Source of the DNA: Leuctra nigra
Lineage: Eukaryota; Arthropoda; Insecta; Plecoptera; Leuctridae
Direction of reading: 5' to 3'
Length of the DNA: 64,000 nt
Assembly (NCBI GenBank): GCA_934045905.1
Contig: OW203769.1
Location: forward strand, 1,302,001 to 1,366,000
Made by a program: the position numbers and the translations under genes. The notes below the pieces were generated by a model, which worked only from the letters and a program-made list of their open reading frames with translations, was not told where the DNA came from and did no database searches. Below are positions 11,566 through 23,262 of this stretch, piece by piece. Position 1 is the first letter of the stretch. Every line of letters begins with the position of its first letter.

Positions 11566-13080
11566 CTTTGGTTCTATCTCATACACACAGTATACTTATT
11601 CATTATCAATTCGAGTTCCCAAATGTGTGACGCTCAATATGAATTCATCAATTGCAAACGAGGTCCTAGGTTTCTTCTCTCCTCGCTTTGAGGAGGATTC
11701 GTCAAAATTTATATTTTCCCCGATGTATTATCCTATTGTGAGTGTTTTTTGTTTGAGACACTTTTCTCTAGAATGCTTGGATTAACGGTAATCATCATTC
11801 AAATAAAATTATTTTCTCTGTGTTGACTTAACTTGCAAGGTCGGGGTTGCTCTAACGTTGGTACTATGGCATTAAATCTGAACAAATTCACGAATTTTAG
11901 AATCGGTCTTTCTCTCTCATTTTTGCAAGTAGACAGTTGAATTTTAGATTGGTTACCTCCAATTTTCACGCTGAATTCGAATGTGAACTCAGATTTTAAA
12001 AATGTTGTCAGGAAAGTGAAAAAACTTCAAATAACTTAAATGGCTTCTGTGTGTTATATTGATAAGGGCGAGATTCCTATGTTAAAAGTGCGGGATAATG
12101 AACCTTACGGTCTAGCAATACGTGATTGAGTGAAGAATTGTTATATTATTTAAACATGTATTTCACAGCTATCGATATGAAAACAATTGATCCTAACGCC
12201 ATCTCCAATAGATATCGTCTATTTGCGATGTAATTGAACGAAATTGAGATATTTGAACGAATTTTTAAAACTACCACAGATCGAAGTGATCGATAGTGTG
12301 GTAGGTATACTTACGAGGAGTGTTCCGGAATATTTGCTAAAATTCGAGTGGTGCTTTCGTCATCTAGTTTTGCCGTAGAAACTAGATTTACCAGAATCGG
12401 TCCTAGTTTTCGCATAGATTTCAAAGCTAAGCGATTACGTATCTGAAATTGGCGGCCGCCAAATTGCAATAACCTAAAGTTTTGTTATGTTATGTTATTT
12501 TTGTTTAAAAATTGTTAGAATTCAAGATTACCATATTTTTGTAGTGGGATGACTAGTTTTAAAGGCATCAAAAAAATTTAAGAAATATTAAAATGAAATG
12601 ATTTATTTTATTATCATTGTTTAGAATCAGTAAAATATACATTGACGCCATAGCTCAGAGTATTGCATACGGCAACAATGTCTTCACCATCGTTACAAAT
12701 TGTTTCTTGGCTAGAATTGATAAATCATGATGCTCACCGACGGGGTTTCCGGTCAAAATAAAAACGTATTTGTCGGTAAAAATTATTATTTTCATACTTA
12801 AATGTGTACACATTAATTCATAAATATAATGTTTTATTCAGTGGACATTTTCTAGGGAAAACGGTTATACTGTCAAATGGCGTAATTTCTTAATCAACTA
12901 ACAATTAATGACGTTGACATGGTTACAATAAAATATTAAATCATTCGACAGGAATGCCGTTTCCCGTCAAATTGTCCACTTGATTTAAATGTCATATTTA
13001 TCAATGGATATTTACACTTTTGAGTATAAAACAGTATGTTTTATCAACATTATGTTGATATTTTCTATAAATAAATTTGT
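11566..13080 (+). repeat. ~1.4 kb module, copy c
   Basis: Full-length but more divergent copy with several indels relative to 1-1390 and 13385-14884. It begins with the same box (tctatctcatacacac) and ends near 'ttttatcaacattatgttg'. Confidence 0.8.
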
Positions 13081-13384
13081 TAGAATAAATAGCATTTTCT
13101 TAAATCTGAAGGTATACCACGAAACAAACTAAGTCAGGAAGAACAACCAAGAGAATCAAGCCTGCTACCCATTACAAACAATAACATTTCCGTAATTATA
13201 CAAGAACAATAACCAGATTTTGACATACTATTAAAATGCTAGTTGGACTAAAATGTTTTCTTCCTACTTAATTTTCCTCGTAACCTTGGACTGCGAAAAT
13301 GTGTTTCAAGGTTGTAATTTTTCAATCATTAGTCAATTTTTTTTGCGATAATCATCTATAAAATAAATATTTTCTCAGAATTAT
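13081..13384. other. no gene seen
   Basis: AT-rich spacer between two copies of the 1.4 kb module. Nothing recognised. Confidence 0.5.
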
Positions 13385-14884
13385 ATGGTTCTATCTTATA
13401 CACACTAGGCTCACTCGTATCATCAATTCGAGTACACAAATGTGTGATGATCAATATGAATTATGCCATTACATACGAGGTCCCAGAATCCTCTGTTTGA
13501 ACAGGATTCGTCAAATTCAATCTTTTAACCGATGTATTATCCTATTGTGAGTGTTTTTTGTTTGAAACACTTTTCTCTAGAATGCTTGGATTAACGGTAA
13601 TCATCGTTCAAATAAAATTATTTTCTCTGCGTTGACATCACGTGCAAGATCGAGGTTGCTCTAACGTTGTTACTATGGCATTAAATCTGAACAAATTCAC
13701 GAATTTTAGAATCGGTCTTTCTCTCTCATTTTTGCAAGTAGACAGTTGAATTTTAGAGTGGTTACCTCCAATTTTCACGCTGAATTCGAATGTGAACTCA
13801 GATTTTAAAAATGTTGTCAGGAAAGTGAAAAAACTTCAAATAACTTAAAATGGCTTCTATGTGTTATATTGATAAGGGCGAGATTCCTATGTTAAAGGTG
13901 CGGGATAATGAACCTTCGGTCTAGCAATACGTGATTGAGTGAAGAATTGTTATATTATTTATACAATTATTTCACAGCTATCGATATGAAAACAATTGAT
14001 CACAACGCCAATTCCAGTAGATATCGTCGTTTTGCGATGTAATCGCAAACACTCCACCTCCGAAATATTTGCTTAAATTCGAGTGTTGCTTTCGTCATCT
14101 ATTTTTGCCGTAGAAACTAGATTTACCAGAATCGGGCCTAGTTTTCGCATAGATTTCAAAGCAAATCTGAAATTGGCTACCGCCAATTTGCAATAAACTA
14201 AAGTTTTGTTTTGTTACGAAATTTATATTTGCATGAATCCAGAGATTACTACAGTTTTGTTGTGGGATGACTAGTTTTCATGGAATCTATTAAAAAAAAT
14301 TAAGAAATATTAAAATGATTTATTTTATTACCATTGTTTAAAATCAGTAAAATATACACTAACGCCATAGCGCAGATCATTGCAATGGCAACAATGTCTT
14401 CACCATCGTTACAAATTGTTTCTTGGCTAGACATTATAAATCATGATGCTGTCCTATATCACCCACGGGGTTTCCCGTCAAAATAAAAACATATTTGTCG
14501 GTAAATATCATAATTTTCATACTCAAAAGTGTACACATTATTAAATTCATTAATATAATGTTAAAATCAGTGGACATTTTCTAGGGAAAACGGTTATACT
14601 GTCAAATGGCGTAATATTTTAATCAACCATCAATGACGTTACCATGGTAACAGTAAAATATTCATCATTCAACAGGAATGGCATTTCCCGTCAAATTGTC
14701 CACTTGATTTAAATGTCATATTTATCAATGGATATTCACACTTTTGAGTACAAAAACAGTGTGTTTTACTAACATTTGTTGATATTTTGTAAGTATAATT
14801 TTGAAACGATTTAAATAATTTATTAATATTTCCTAAAACACATGCACGATAAGTGTGAATATAATTATTATCTGCGCTGATAAT
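13385..14884 (+). repeat. ~1.4 kb module, copy d
   Basis: Near-identical to 1-1390. It includes the box upstream that is cut off in copy a by the window edge, and it forms the left part of segmental-duplication copy 2. Confidence 0.85.
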
Positions 14885-14898
14885 AACAATTTTGTGAT

Positions 14899-15232
14899 TA
14901 AATTTCCTCTTCCTGATAAGTTTGGTATTATATTAAATGAATTACTTTCCTTTGGACAGGACACAAACTTTATTTTTTATTATAAATTGCACAATATTTC
15001 GGCCACTGTCTGCGGCCTTCTTCAAGTGTATGTAACAATTATTGAAAAAATTGACAGGTATAAAACATTATGATTAAGAAAGACAAACAAATCACAATCC
15101 ATTAGGCTTATCAAAAACCAAAGACTTTTTTAATCATAATGTTTTATACCTGTCAATTTTTTCAATAATTGTTACATACACTTGAAGAAGGCCGCAGACA
15201 GTGGCCGAAATATTGTGCAATTTATAATAAAA
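14899..15232. mobile_element. 334-bp palindromic insertion, 14-bp target duplication
   Basis: Absent from duplication copy 1, which preserves the empty site near 1355. The insertion is flanked by direct copies of 'aacaattttgtgat'. Inside, about 14976-15076 and 15130-15232 are inverted copies of each other around a ~50-base centre. Each arm carries 'tgaagaaggccgcagacagt' followed by 'ggccgaaat', a TGA.GA / stem / GAAA pattern like a hammerhead-ribozyme core. A long target duplication plus inverted arms suggests target-primed retroposition, for example a non-autonomous Penelope-like relative, rather than cut-and-paste. The class is inferred. Confidence 0.8.
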
Positions 15233-16193
15233 ACAATTTTGTGATAAATAAGTTGAGTGATTTCCAATTATCAATTCATTATGAAATTCGAGGATTCAAT
15301 AGATACTGAAAGAAAGACCTCAGAAAGACTGAACAGATTCTCAAGTCTTCTTACACACTTGTCCGGTGGTTTAAACCTCTACTCATACATTCGAAGCAAA
15401 CTGAGGAAACCTGACAACGCCGAAGATATACGATGCAATAGTTCTGGCGAGTAAATGGCAACTTCTACGTCAAGGTCAAAATTATAGGACCTCAGATGAT
15501 GCGGTGTGTACGTACTCAACGTCACACAGCAGATCTAAACAACTAATTCAATGCATTGTACAATACACACCGCAAATAATTTAAGACTATTTTATCATAA
15601 AGCTCCACTCACAGTTCATATATTCTCCGAATATTAGTAAAGTGGCTTTTCATTAATACTGAGCATTTATGTACAGAAATATTCGTAAAAAATGATAAAA
15701 TCATGATTTAATACAGATAGGGTTGAAGTGTGGGTATGATCTGAGGTCAGTAAGGTTTTGTCTCATACACACTGATCCCGAAGACATTTGCGTTATTGAA
15801 CGAAATCGATGGTATTTAACGATTTTTTTCAAATGTTAACATTACGAAGATCAAGACGATGCACTGCCAGAGAGAGAGGGGAGTAGCTCCATAATATCAG
15901 TACCGGCCCAGTACCGCCCAGTACCTGCCGGTACCGGCCATAGCAATTGGCCGGTACTGGCCCAGTACCGGAAATTTGGCCGCGTGCAGCCCAGCCAGCA
16001 CTGAGCCAGTACCGGCGTCATTGCTGTTGGCCAGCATGATCTTTGAATGCACCATCTTGTTCGTGGCCAGCACCTTGCCAGAGTGGCCGGTACTATAGCC
16101 CATCACCGTGCCTTCATCGAGCCAGCTGATATGTTTACTGGGATTGATCTAAAATCATTCTAGGCCGAAAAGATTTTAAAAAAGTTATAGATA

Positions 16194-17090
16194 CACAATG
16201 TCAACATATTTCTATCAATGCGAGCTCTTAAGTGTGTAATATAACCACAGTTGAGTCAATAGATTTGAAGCGAGGTACTTTGTGTTCTTGAAACACAATG
16301 TCAACTTATTTCCATCAATGCGAGCTCTCAAGTGTGTAATATAACCACAGTTAAGTCTATAGATTTGAAGCGAGGTACTTTGTGTTCTTGAAACACAATG
16401 TCAACTTATTTCCATCAATGCGAGCTCTCATGTGTGTAATATAACCACAGTTAAGTCTATAGATTTGAAGCGAGGTACTTTGTGTTCTTGAAACACAATG
16501 TCAACTTATTTCCATCAATGCGAGCTTTCAAGTGTGTAATATAACCACAGTTGAGTCTATAGATTTGAGGCGAGGTACTTTGTGTTCTTGAAACACAATG
16601 TCAATTTATTTCCATCAATGCGAGCTCTCATGTGTGTAATATAACCAGTTGAGTCTATAGATTTGAAGCGAGGTACTTTGTGTTCTTGAAACACAATGTC
16701 AACTTATTTCCATCAATGCGAGCTCTCATGTGTGTAATATAACCACAGTTGAATTTATAGATTTGAAGCGAGGTACTTTGTGTTCTTGAAACACAATGTC
16801 AACTTATTTCCATCAATGCGAGCTCTCAAGTGTGTAATATAACCACAGTTGAGTCTATAGATTTGAAGCGAGGTACTTTGTGTTCTTGAAACACAATGTC
16901 AACTTATTTCCATCAATGCGAGCTCTCATGTGTGTAATATAACCACAGTTGAGTCTTTAGATTTGAAGCGAGGTACTTTGTGTCCTTGAAACACAATATC
17001 AACTTATTTCCATTAATGCGAGCTTTTAAGTGTGTAATATAACCACAGTTAAGTCTACAGATTGGAAGAGAGGTACTTTGTGTTCTAAAT
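16194..17090 (+). repeat. minisatellite A in duplication copy 2, ~9 copies
   Basis: Same 100-bp unit and flanks as 2314-3512 with about nine units, so array length changed after the segment was duplicated. One unit has lost 'caca' before 'gttgagtc'. Confidence 0.95.
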
Positions 17091-17797
17091 GAAACATTGT
17101 CTACGTATTTTTATCAATTAGTTTGTTTTAATGGCACCTTTTTACATGTCATGTCTGACCCATTCTCATAAATTATTATATCCATGTTATATAGATGTAA
17201 GTGATTTTCTGAGATTATAATCTGTATTTAATATCAGGAAAAAAATGCCATCAGTAATCAGTAATACATGGGATATTTGAACAGATGTTCTTACGTGAAT
17301 CACGTACCTACGCAGTTCATTGCTGTGTATATTATGTTACGGATTGTCATAATATTCATTTGTAAGGAACTCGTCCTACAAATAACCTGACAAGTAATGA
17401 AGTTATGCATATGACTTCACTCTGTATATGCACTTTCGACTTTGTAACGGTCACTGTGTATGAGTTCGGATAAGCAAAATGTACGCGTAGTGACGGTTAT
17501 GTGTATGAGTTCACTTTGTATGAGCACATACGACAATGTAACGGTCACTGTGTATGAGCTCGGATTGGCAGTTCACGTGATCTCACATTATATTGAGTAA
17601 AACGCAGAGTCCACATAGATATGTCATATCATACTTACACAACGACGTCTTAGAGCAAATCGGTTATGACCACGTCCATCTAGGTACTAAAGGTAGCAAT
17701 AGTTGTCATGGTAAGCATTGTCTATCTAGTGTAGTTTGCGATGTCTCACATTGGTGGTGTGTATTCACATACCTCACATAGATAGATTCGGTCGTAT

Positions 17798-17816
17798 GGG
17801 TGTGTGGGTGTGTGGG

Positions 17817-17856
<40 letters not shown>

Positions 17857-17857
17857 A
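17798..17857 (+). repeat. (GT)n microsatellite, copy 2
   Basis: GT run interrupted by gggt and ggta near its start. It is the homologue of 4224-4300 and marks the right breakpoint of duplication copy 2. Confidence 0.9.
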
Positions 17858-19528
17858 GGAACGGTTGCGCGCTTCGATTTGACATTGGTATTTATTGAAA
17901 ACTATAACTAAGATGGAGGCGTTTTATTGCCATCATGTCTAAAATTACATCTTCTGCCTTTTGTGAATAAATTAATAACCGAAACTCACCTAAGACGAGC
18001 ACCTTATCCTTTTGTAATTATAATAAATTCATAATAAGATACTAATACGGTCTAAACCAGCACATGACATTAAAAACGTCATCTCGGCAAGAAACTTCAA
18101 ATGTTATTTTTCTTATTTTCTCTTGCTCTGAATTTCGTAGGCCGTGAACATGATCAAACCAAAGTCGATGGAGTTATATTATACATTTTCTTGGGAAATA
18201 ATTTTCCTTCGTTTCTTATTTACTAAGAGTGGTGTGTATTGAGTCATGTAAACGACGTCAAGTTACTGTTGGTAATGTTTTAATCATCAATGCTTAAATT
18301 TTTACATTGCATACTGATAGGTACCTTAGAGGCAGATGGGCGGAAGTCAATTTTAATGATTCTCAAATTCTTCATGAATTCTTCATGAATTCTTCCTGAA
18401 TTCTTCATCCAATCATATTTGTAATGGTGACATGGGCCTTCTGTAAGGGTACCTATACTTCAATATAACTGTATTTGTTAACATCAGTCCAATGGTAGGT
18501 ACTTATAAAGCTTGATTACCATTCCAAAAGTGTGCACTGAGAAATCCAAAACATATGACCTTCCGCTCTTATACCTACCTCTGACCTCAGAGAAACGGAT
18601 ATATTGAAGCTCACCATGCATTCATAGTTTGCACGAGCTTCATTTGTTTTTCATCAACAATGTAAAAAAGTAAATTTCAACCATTTTACAGATGTCAAGT
18701 TATAAGCGGTTAATCAAAGATATTTGGTATATGAGGTGGTTTTATACCCATAAGAATTTCTTCTGCAGTTTATTGCACAGGTAACCATTATATCACCACA
18801 ATACCGAAACACAGATTGACAGCCGTTCTGACACGTTACACCAATATGGTCTCTCAACAATGAGATGATGTCACGTGCAAACTATGAATTGGTATCACAA
18901 ATAAAGAATGTGTCGTGTGTATCGGGTCACGATATCAACTTCACCTATATTTTAACGGCGCATTATGACACTATACATTTTCTTAAATTTCTTACTAATA
19001 CTCATGGTCATGGTTTACATTTGAAGACTTATGTAATTGATTTACCATAATAGGTATGATTAAATTGCCTTCCTTCGTACCTCATTTACGTATTTTGTTG
19101 GGCATTTGGTCTGTTAATTACGTAACGTGTGTATTAACGACGCACAATCTGCTGACAAATATTGCTGTCTTTTTATATTTAATATTTATGCATACCTCAC
19201 TGGTGCGCATTGGTCATGTTATACATGACGGGACCCTCTAGTATTTGTTAGAATTGCAAACTTAAACTTGGTTCATAACGTAAGTCCAACGCATTATTGC
19301 TCGGCGAGGACAGCTGATGGTCTCAGCTCTGTGGGCAATTATTGGCTATCTGTAATAGGACAACGGAAGTACCGCGTCTGCATCGCCAAATACATCCACG
19401 TCAGTGACAAGCGTCTAAACAGCTAAGTTGTGGACATTTCATTGGCTGAGGTTGGGTTGGTATGCGCGCGCATCTAATATACATAGACCGTTGAGTCATG
19501 TAGACTAAAAACGGCGAGGTTTGGTATC
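17858..19528. other. no gene seen
   Basis: AT-rich unique-looking sequence. The only local structure noted is three tandem 'attcttcatga/ctga' units near 18368-18405. Two 61-residue frames at 18865 and 19056 show no domain. Confidence 0.5.
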
Positions 19529-19600
19529 GCCACGGTAGCGCAGTGGTAACATGCTTGCATTCCATGCGGCAGGCCGGGGTTCGATTCCCGTCACATGCGA
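19529..19600 (+). repeat. tRNA-Gly(TCC)-like sequence, probably a SINE head or pseudo-tRNA
   Basis: It is 72 bases with an A box 'tagcgcagtggtaa', an anticodon-like loop ATTCCAT (anticodon TCC) on a partly paired stem, and a B box 'ggggttcgattccc', followed at once by a run of nine T (a pol III terminator). Against a working tRNA: the acceptor strands do not pair and the T stem is only four base pairs. I therefore do not call it a tRNA gene. Confidence 0.5.
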
Positions 19601-20446
19601 TTTTTTTTTAATTTGGAATAATCACCTCTTTGAATTTGTTTAACCATAGAGTAAATTTTTTGGGGTTGCCCAGCTATAATTTTCGCCAGCGAAGTGAGAT
19701 TTTTCTTCATCTTCAAATACGGACTTAGATTCTGTGAACTATACACAGAATAGTTCTAACGTGGTTATACTACAACATAGCGGGCGCTAGACGCTTGTAC
19801 GTCAGTGACAAGCGGGCTCCAGCGAGTGGAAGGAAAGTTCGCTGCAACTGCAGAAGGTCAAATAAATCTTATCACGTCGCCACAGCAATAGAAATTATAA
19901 TTGTTCTACGAGTAATGAAATTTTGAGTACAAATCTATCAGACACTTATGGTTTTGTTCTCGAAAAATTGTGTAAACTCCCTGAAGCTGTCCTGAAATCA
20001 CCAGCCAGCCGCGCTCTGCTGAGCTTGTTAGTCGGCAGCCGGAGGCTCAACGTGTCGGACGTGTGTGTGTTGCTGCGCGCTCTGTGTGTTTAACATGCAT
20101 TGTTGGAGGGGAGATTAGCACAGGCTGGTCGGATGGCTTGATTGGTAGTGCACTCACATTACTTCCTCTCCGGGCTCAGGCCGTGGAGCTCACAACAATG
20201 CCTGCTTTATGCAGCAGTGCAAAGAATATTACCTTGGTAACAACCAATGACTCGTGGCATAGCTGGTTAAAGCTTAATTACTGGTTTAACATGGTATTGA
20301 AAAAACTGACATTATTATTTAGTTACTAAAAGAGACTTTACAATTGTCTTTTTGATGATTACTTGTAAGATTTAAACTTCTACTTTTTTTCGTCAACTGT
20401 TCGGCGATTAACTCCACCGGAATTCACTTCGCGGCAAACCTCTAAC
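19601..20446. other. no gene seen
   Basis: Contains a second copy of the phrase 'acgtcagtgacaagcg' (19797; first at 19398) but no gene. The 88-residue frame at 20063 is not recognisable. Confidence 0.5.
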
Positions 20447-20576
20447 TTAGGCTGAATTAGACAAAACCTTTTTCTCTTTTACTGCGTTAACAATAGCCTT
20501 TATTCCATCCTCCGTGAAGCTGGACCGCCGCTTGGTCTTATTTCCAATTCGACTTCCATGATTTCTGGTTCAGACA
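20447..20576 (-). pseudogene. Myb/SANT-like domain N-terminus, remnant
   Basis: On the minus strand a start codon at 20576 gives MSEPEIMEVE. A one-base frame change then leads into KTKRRSSFTEDGIKAIVN followed by AVKEKKVLSNSA and a stop. The order acidic start, basic KTKRR, then 'FTEDGIKAIVNAVKEKK' resembles the opening of the Myb/SANT-like DNA-binding domain of insect Harbinger-type accessory proteins and zeste-like regulators. Only the first helix is present, so it is a fragment. The family is a recognition by eye. Confidence 0.35.
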
Positions 20577-21317
20577 TTAAATGTGACATTAAAATTAATA
20601 CATTTGAATTTATAAGTAATTTTTACTTTTCCACATTTCAATATTTATTTAATGGTTATTTTAAGTGGTCTCAGCTGAATTCATATCCATTTATCTTACT
20701 TTCTTCTGAATTGACTTGGATCCTTCTCATTAAAAAAATTACAATTGGAGCACATTTCCTATTGGTCGATTCAAATGTGAAAATCTGTTCACTATTGGCT
20801 ACAAATGTAACTGCATTCGTTAATATTTGTTGAATGCAATAACCAATTACATTGTTGGAATATTTGTATTGATATTATTGATAACACAATGTTATTTTCT
20901 TGATGAATTTTGAAACCTCTCTTGTGCAGTACTTAGTCAGTACGTATCATCTTCGGTATTATCAATTACCTAATTACTTAATGTTTCAATTACTTTATTA
21001 CCGAATGAAGTTGTTGCTGGGAAACAAGTTGAAACAGGATTTATATATTGTTCTATATTTTTAATTATATAGTAAAAAATTATTTGACGTTGTTGAATAA
21101 TAATCTTTGTTTATTGTTCGTTGTTCACTGTTCAAATGATTCTATGGCAAGTAGTGTACACAGCTTATCTTCCCTGTTTCATCTGTGATTCAAGTTTGCC
21201 AACGTGTATTGGATAACCCTGTCATTATTGTTATTCCCTGGTCAAGAGGCAAATGAATGGCAAGAAACGTGAGCACAATACAGGTATTGACTTGGCTCTC
21301 TTGAACGGACTTCTGCT
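20577..21317. other. no gene seen
   Basis: AT-rich sequence without recognisable signals. Confidence 0.5.
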
Positions 21318-21605
21318 TCGATAGTCTTAGATTGTCCACTAATGCTTGTAGAGTATTGTCAGCTGATGTTGAAGACATCTCAGCACTGCGATGTAGGCTG
21401 TGGTTCTTCTGACTCGATAGTCTTAGATTGTCCACTAATGCTTGTAGAGTATTGTCAGCTGATGTTGAAGACATCTCAGCACTGCGATGTAGGCTGTGGT
21501 TCTTCTGACTCGATAGTCTTAGATTGTCCACTAATGCTTGTAGAGTATTGTCATCTGATGTTGAAGACATCTCAGCACTGCGATGTAGGCTGTGGTTCTT
21601 GTTTG
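21318..21605. repeat. 96-bp tandem repeat, 3 copies
   Basis: The unit begins 'cgatagtcttagattgtcc' at 21318, 21414 and 21510 and is almost identical between copies. Its length is a multiple of three and lacks stops in one frame on each strand, so both strands show repeat-encoded open frames (154 residues minus, 111 plus). I do not take either as a gene. Confidence 0.95.
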
Positions 21606-21997
21606 GTCCGTGATGTTTATCCCATCCTTGATCGACACCATCATAATATGGCATATTTTAATAATGGCAATGCTTAACTGAATTAAAAAGTTAGTACGAA
21701 ATGCGGAGAATCTGCGACCAAAGACACACTTTCAACCAATATTAGAAAATATAAAAATATTAAACACATATCTGTGATTCTAAGTAGAAGGCTCTTCCTT
21801 ATATTTCACCACGATTCTTTTCATATCAATTACACATCACGAAACATCTCCAACTCGCATTTTCAGTCATTACATTCGTTCTTATTGTCCTCCACATTTT
21901 ACGCAATTTTGTGCAATTGTTTTGATAGTCACGAAGGCCGTTATGCTGTTATCTAATTTTATGATGTCGCGACTGTGATAACATTGCGTAACATGTG
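21606..21997. repeat. fragment of dispersed family C
   Basis: Phrases such as 'cgaaatgcggagaatctgcg' and 'tcaattacacatcacgaaac' recur in 51797-52200, 60480-60665 and, more weakly, 33093-33417. No coding content. Confidence 0.5.
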
Positions 21998-22345
21998 GAT
22001 GCGTTTGAATTACCTGATTTCTTCCGTATTTCACAGTTTATTTGTCTTTTTGAAAGCTGAATCATGACAATACGTGTGATCCATTTCGTGTTTATTCTTA
22101 TTTTAAACACAAGATTGTGAACAAAACATTGATCAAAACAAATAGCACCGTTTCATTCAGTGCCAATAGCAAATAGAACATTCTATTAAATTACGTGATT
22201 CATCCGTATTTCTTGCGCATGCGCTGTTTGAAGTATAAAACGTGATAAAACGTGGGATTTAATCCGTGTTTCGTGTTTCATATTTCAAACACAAGACTGT
22301 GGCAAGAAATTGGCGCTGGTGTTTCAGATAATCCGCGGTGACCTC
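21998..22345 (+). repeat. dispersed family E, uninterrupted copy
   Basis: Matches 27507-27674 joined to 29000-29168, where the same sequence is split by a Helitron-like insertion. It consists of two related halves (each with 'gtgattcatccgtatttc'-like and 'caaacacaagattgtg'-like parts), so the family is itself a dimer. Confidence 0.75.
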
Positions 22346-22721
22346 GCTCTACCGACCTCCAGAAGACTGAAGCCAAACATTAACTAGAACAGTTGTTCTT
22401 GAAACATAGTGAGGTTTCCGTGGTTACATTGTCGAATTATGAATTAAATGAATAATAGACGTTGATGATCAATTTGTAAATAATATTTTAAACACTAAAT
22501 ACTGTTGCATAATTGTTTCGTTGTTAATTTGCCAGGCATCTGTCTACGCTTCAGTTTCAGCTGTTCTACACAAATGAAAGCGAAACGACAAAGAATCCAC
22601 AAGGAACGAAACGAAAAATCCAGAAGGAACGAAACGAAGAATCCAGAAGGAACGAAGAATCCACAACTTTCAACTGAAGTGCCTGCCGTGTTACTTCACA
22701 CAGCTTGAGTCAAGTTGTTGT
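22346..22721. other. no gene seen; short purine-rich tandem
   Basis: About 22578-22665 holds several copies of a 'gaacgaaacgaa(ra)atcc' motif. The open frame across it is repeat-driven. Confidence 0.5.
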
Positions 22722-22975
22722 TCGAGTCATGAAGTATGCAACAGGTATGATGTACTTGTTAGTGAAGCTGTGCAGAACGTATCAGTGTACATTGTTTGTC
22801 GGTGTTGGTCTGTAATCGAGTCCTGAAGTAAGCAACAGGAATGATGTTCTTGTTAGTGAAGCTGTGCAGAACGTATCAGTGTACTTTGTTTGTCGGTGTT
22901 GGTCTGTAATCGAGTCCTGAAGTATGCAACAGGTATGATGTTCTTGTTAGTGAAGCTGTGCAGAACGTATCAGTG
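22722..22975 (+). repeat. 94-bp tandem repeat, ~2.7 copies
   Basis: Unit starts 'cgagtc(a/c)tgaagtatgc' at about 22723, 22817 and 22911 and includes 'gctgtgcagaacgtatcagt'. The array is cut at its right end by the SINE poly-T. Confidence 0.9.
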
Positions 22976-22978
22976 TCC

Positions 22979-23262
22979 ATTTTTTTTTTTTTTTTTTTGT
23001 CTGGGGCTTAACGTCGCACTGTTCTGCAGCGAGGCTAATGGCGACGGATGAATGATTATGATGATGATTGGGAGATGATGGTGAAGAGTAGGCAAGGATG
23101 GAAGGTGGGAAGGAGGCGGTCGTGGCCTATTTGTAGGGTACCCTCTCAGCATTTGCCTGTCGACTGAGGGAATACCACGAAAAAACCCCAGTCAGGAAGG
23201 ACGGCCGCGGGAATCGAACCCGGGCCTCCGGAATACAAGCCCAGAGCGTTAACCACATCCCT
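22979..23262 (-). mobile_element. tRNA-derived SINE, reverse orientation
   Basis: Read on the minus strand: a tRNA-like head with A box 'gatgtggttaacgctctgg' and B box 'gggttcgattcccg', then a body including 'ccctcagtcgacaggcaaat' and a conserved end 'gacgttaagccccagac', then a poly-A (T run at 22981-22998). This head, body and tail plan is the common arthropod tRNA-SINE layout. It lies exactly between the 94-bp array and the LINE fragment. I found no clear target duplication, so its insertion boundaries are approximate. Confidence 0.8.

Larger units (their letters stand above)
13524..17815. repeat. segmental duplication, copy 2
   Basis: Direct copy of 1-4230, entering at the shared 'ttaaccgatgtattatcc' and leaving in the GT run after 'gattcggtcgtatggg'. 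Compared with copy 1 it has three fewer 100-bp units and one extra 334-bp palindromic insertion at 14899-15232. Beyond the GT run, copy 1 continues into 'tgacaaagctatc' and copy 2 into 'caggaacggttgcg', so the microsatellite marks the breakpoint. Confidence 0.9.

Noticed and set aside
19529..19600. Functional tRNA-Gly gene
   Set aside because: A and B boxes, a TCC loop and a T run are present, but acceptor strands do not pair and the T stem is short. Kept only as a tRNA-like repeat.
21190..21677. Open frames of 154 and 111 residues with 32-residue repeats on opposite strands
   Set aside because: Produced by the stop-free 96-bp tandem repeat. No start context, domain or composition favours either strand.
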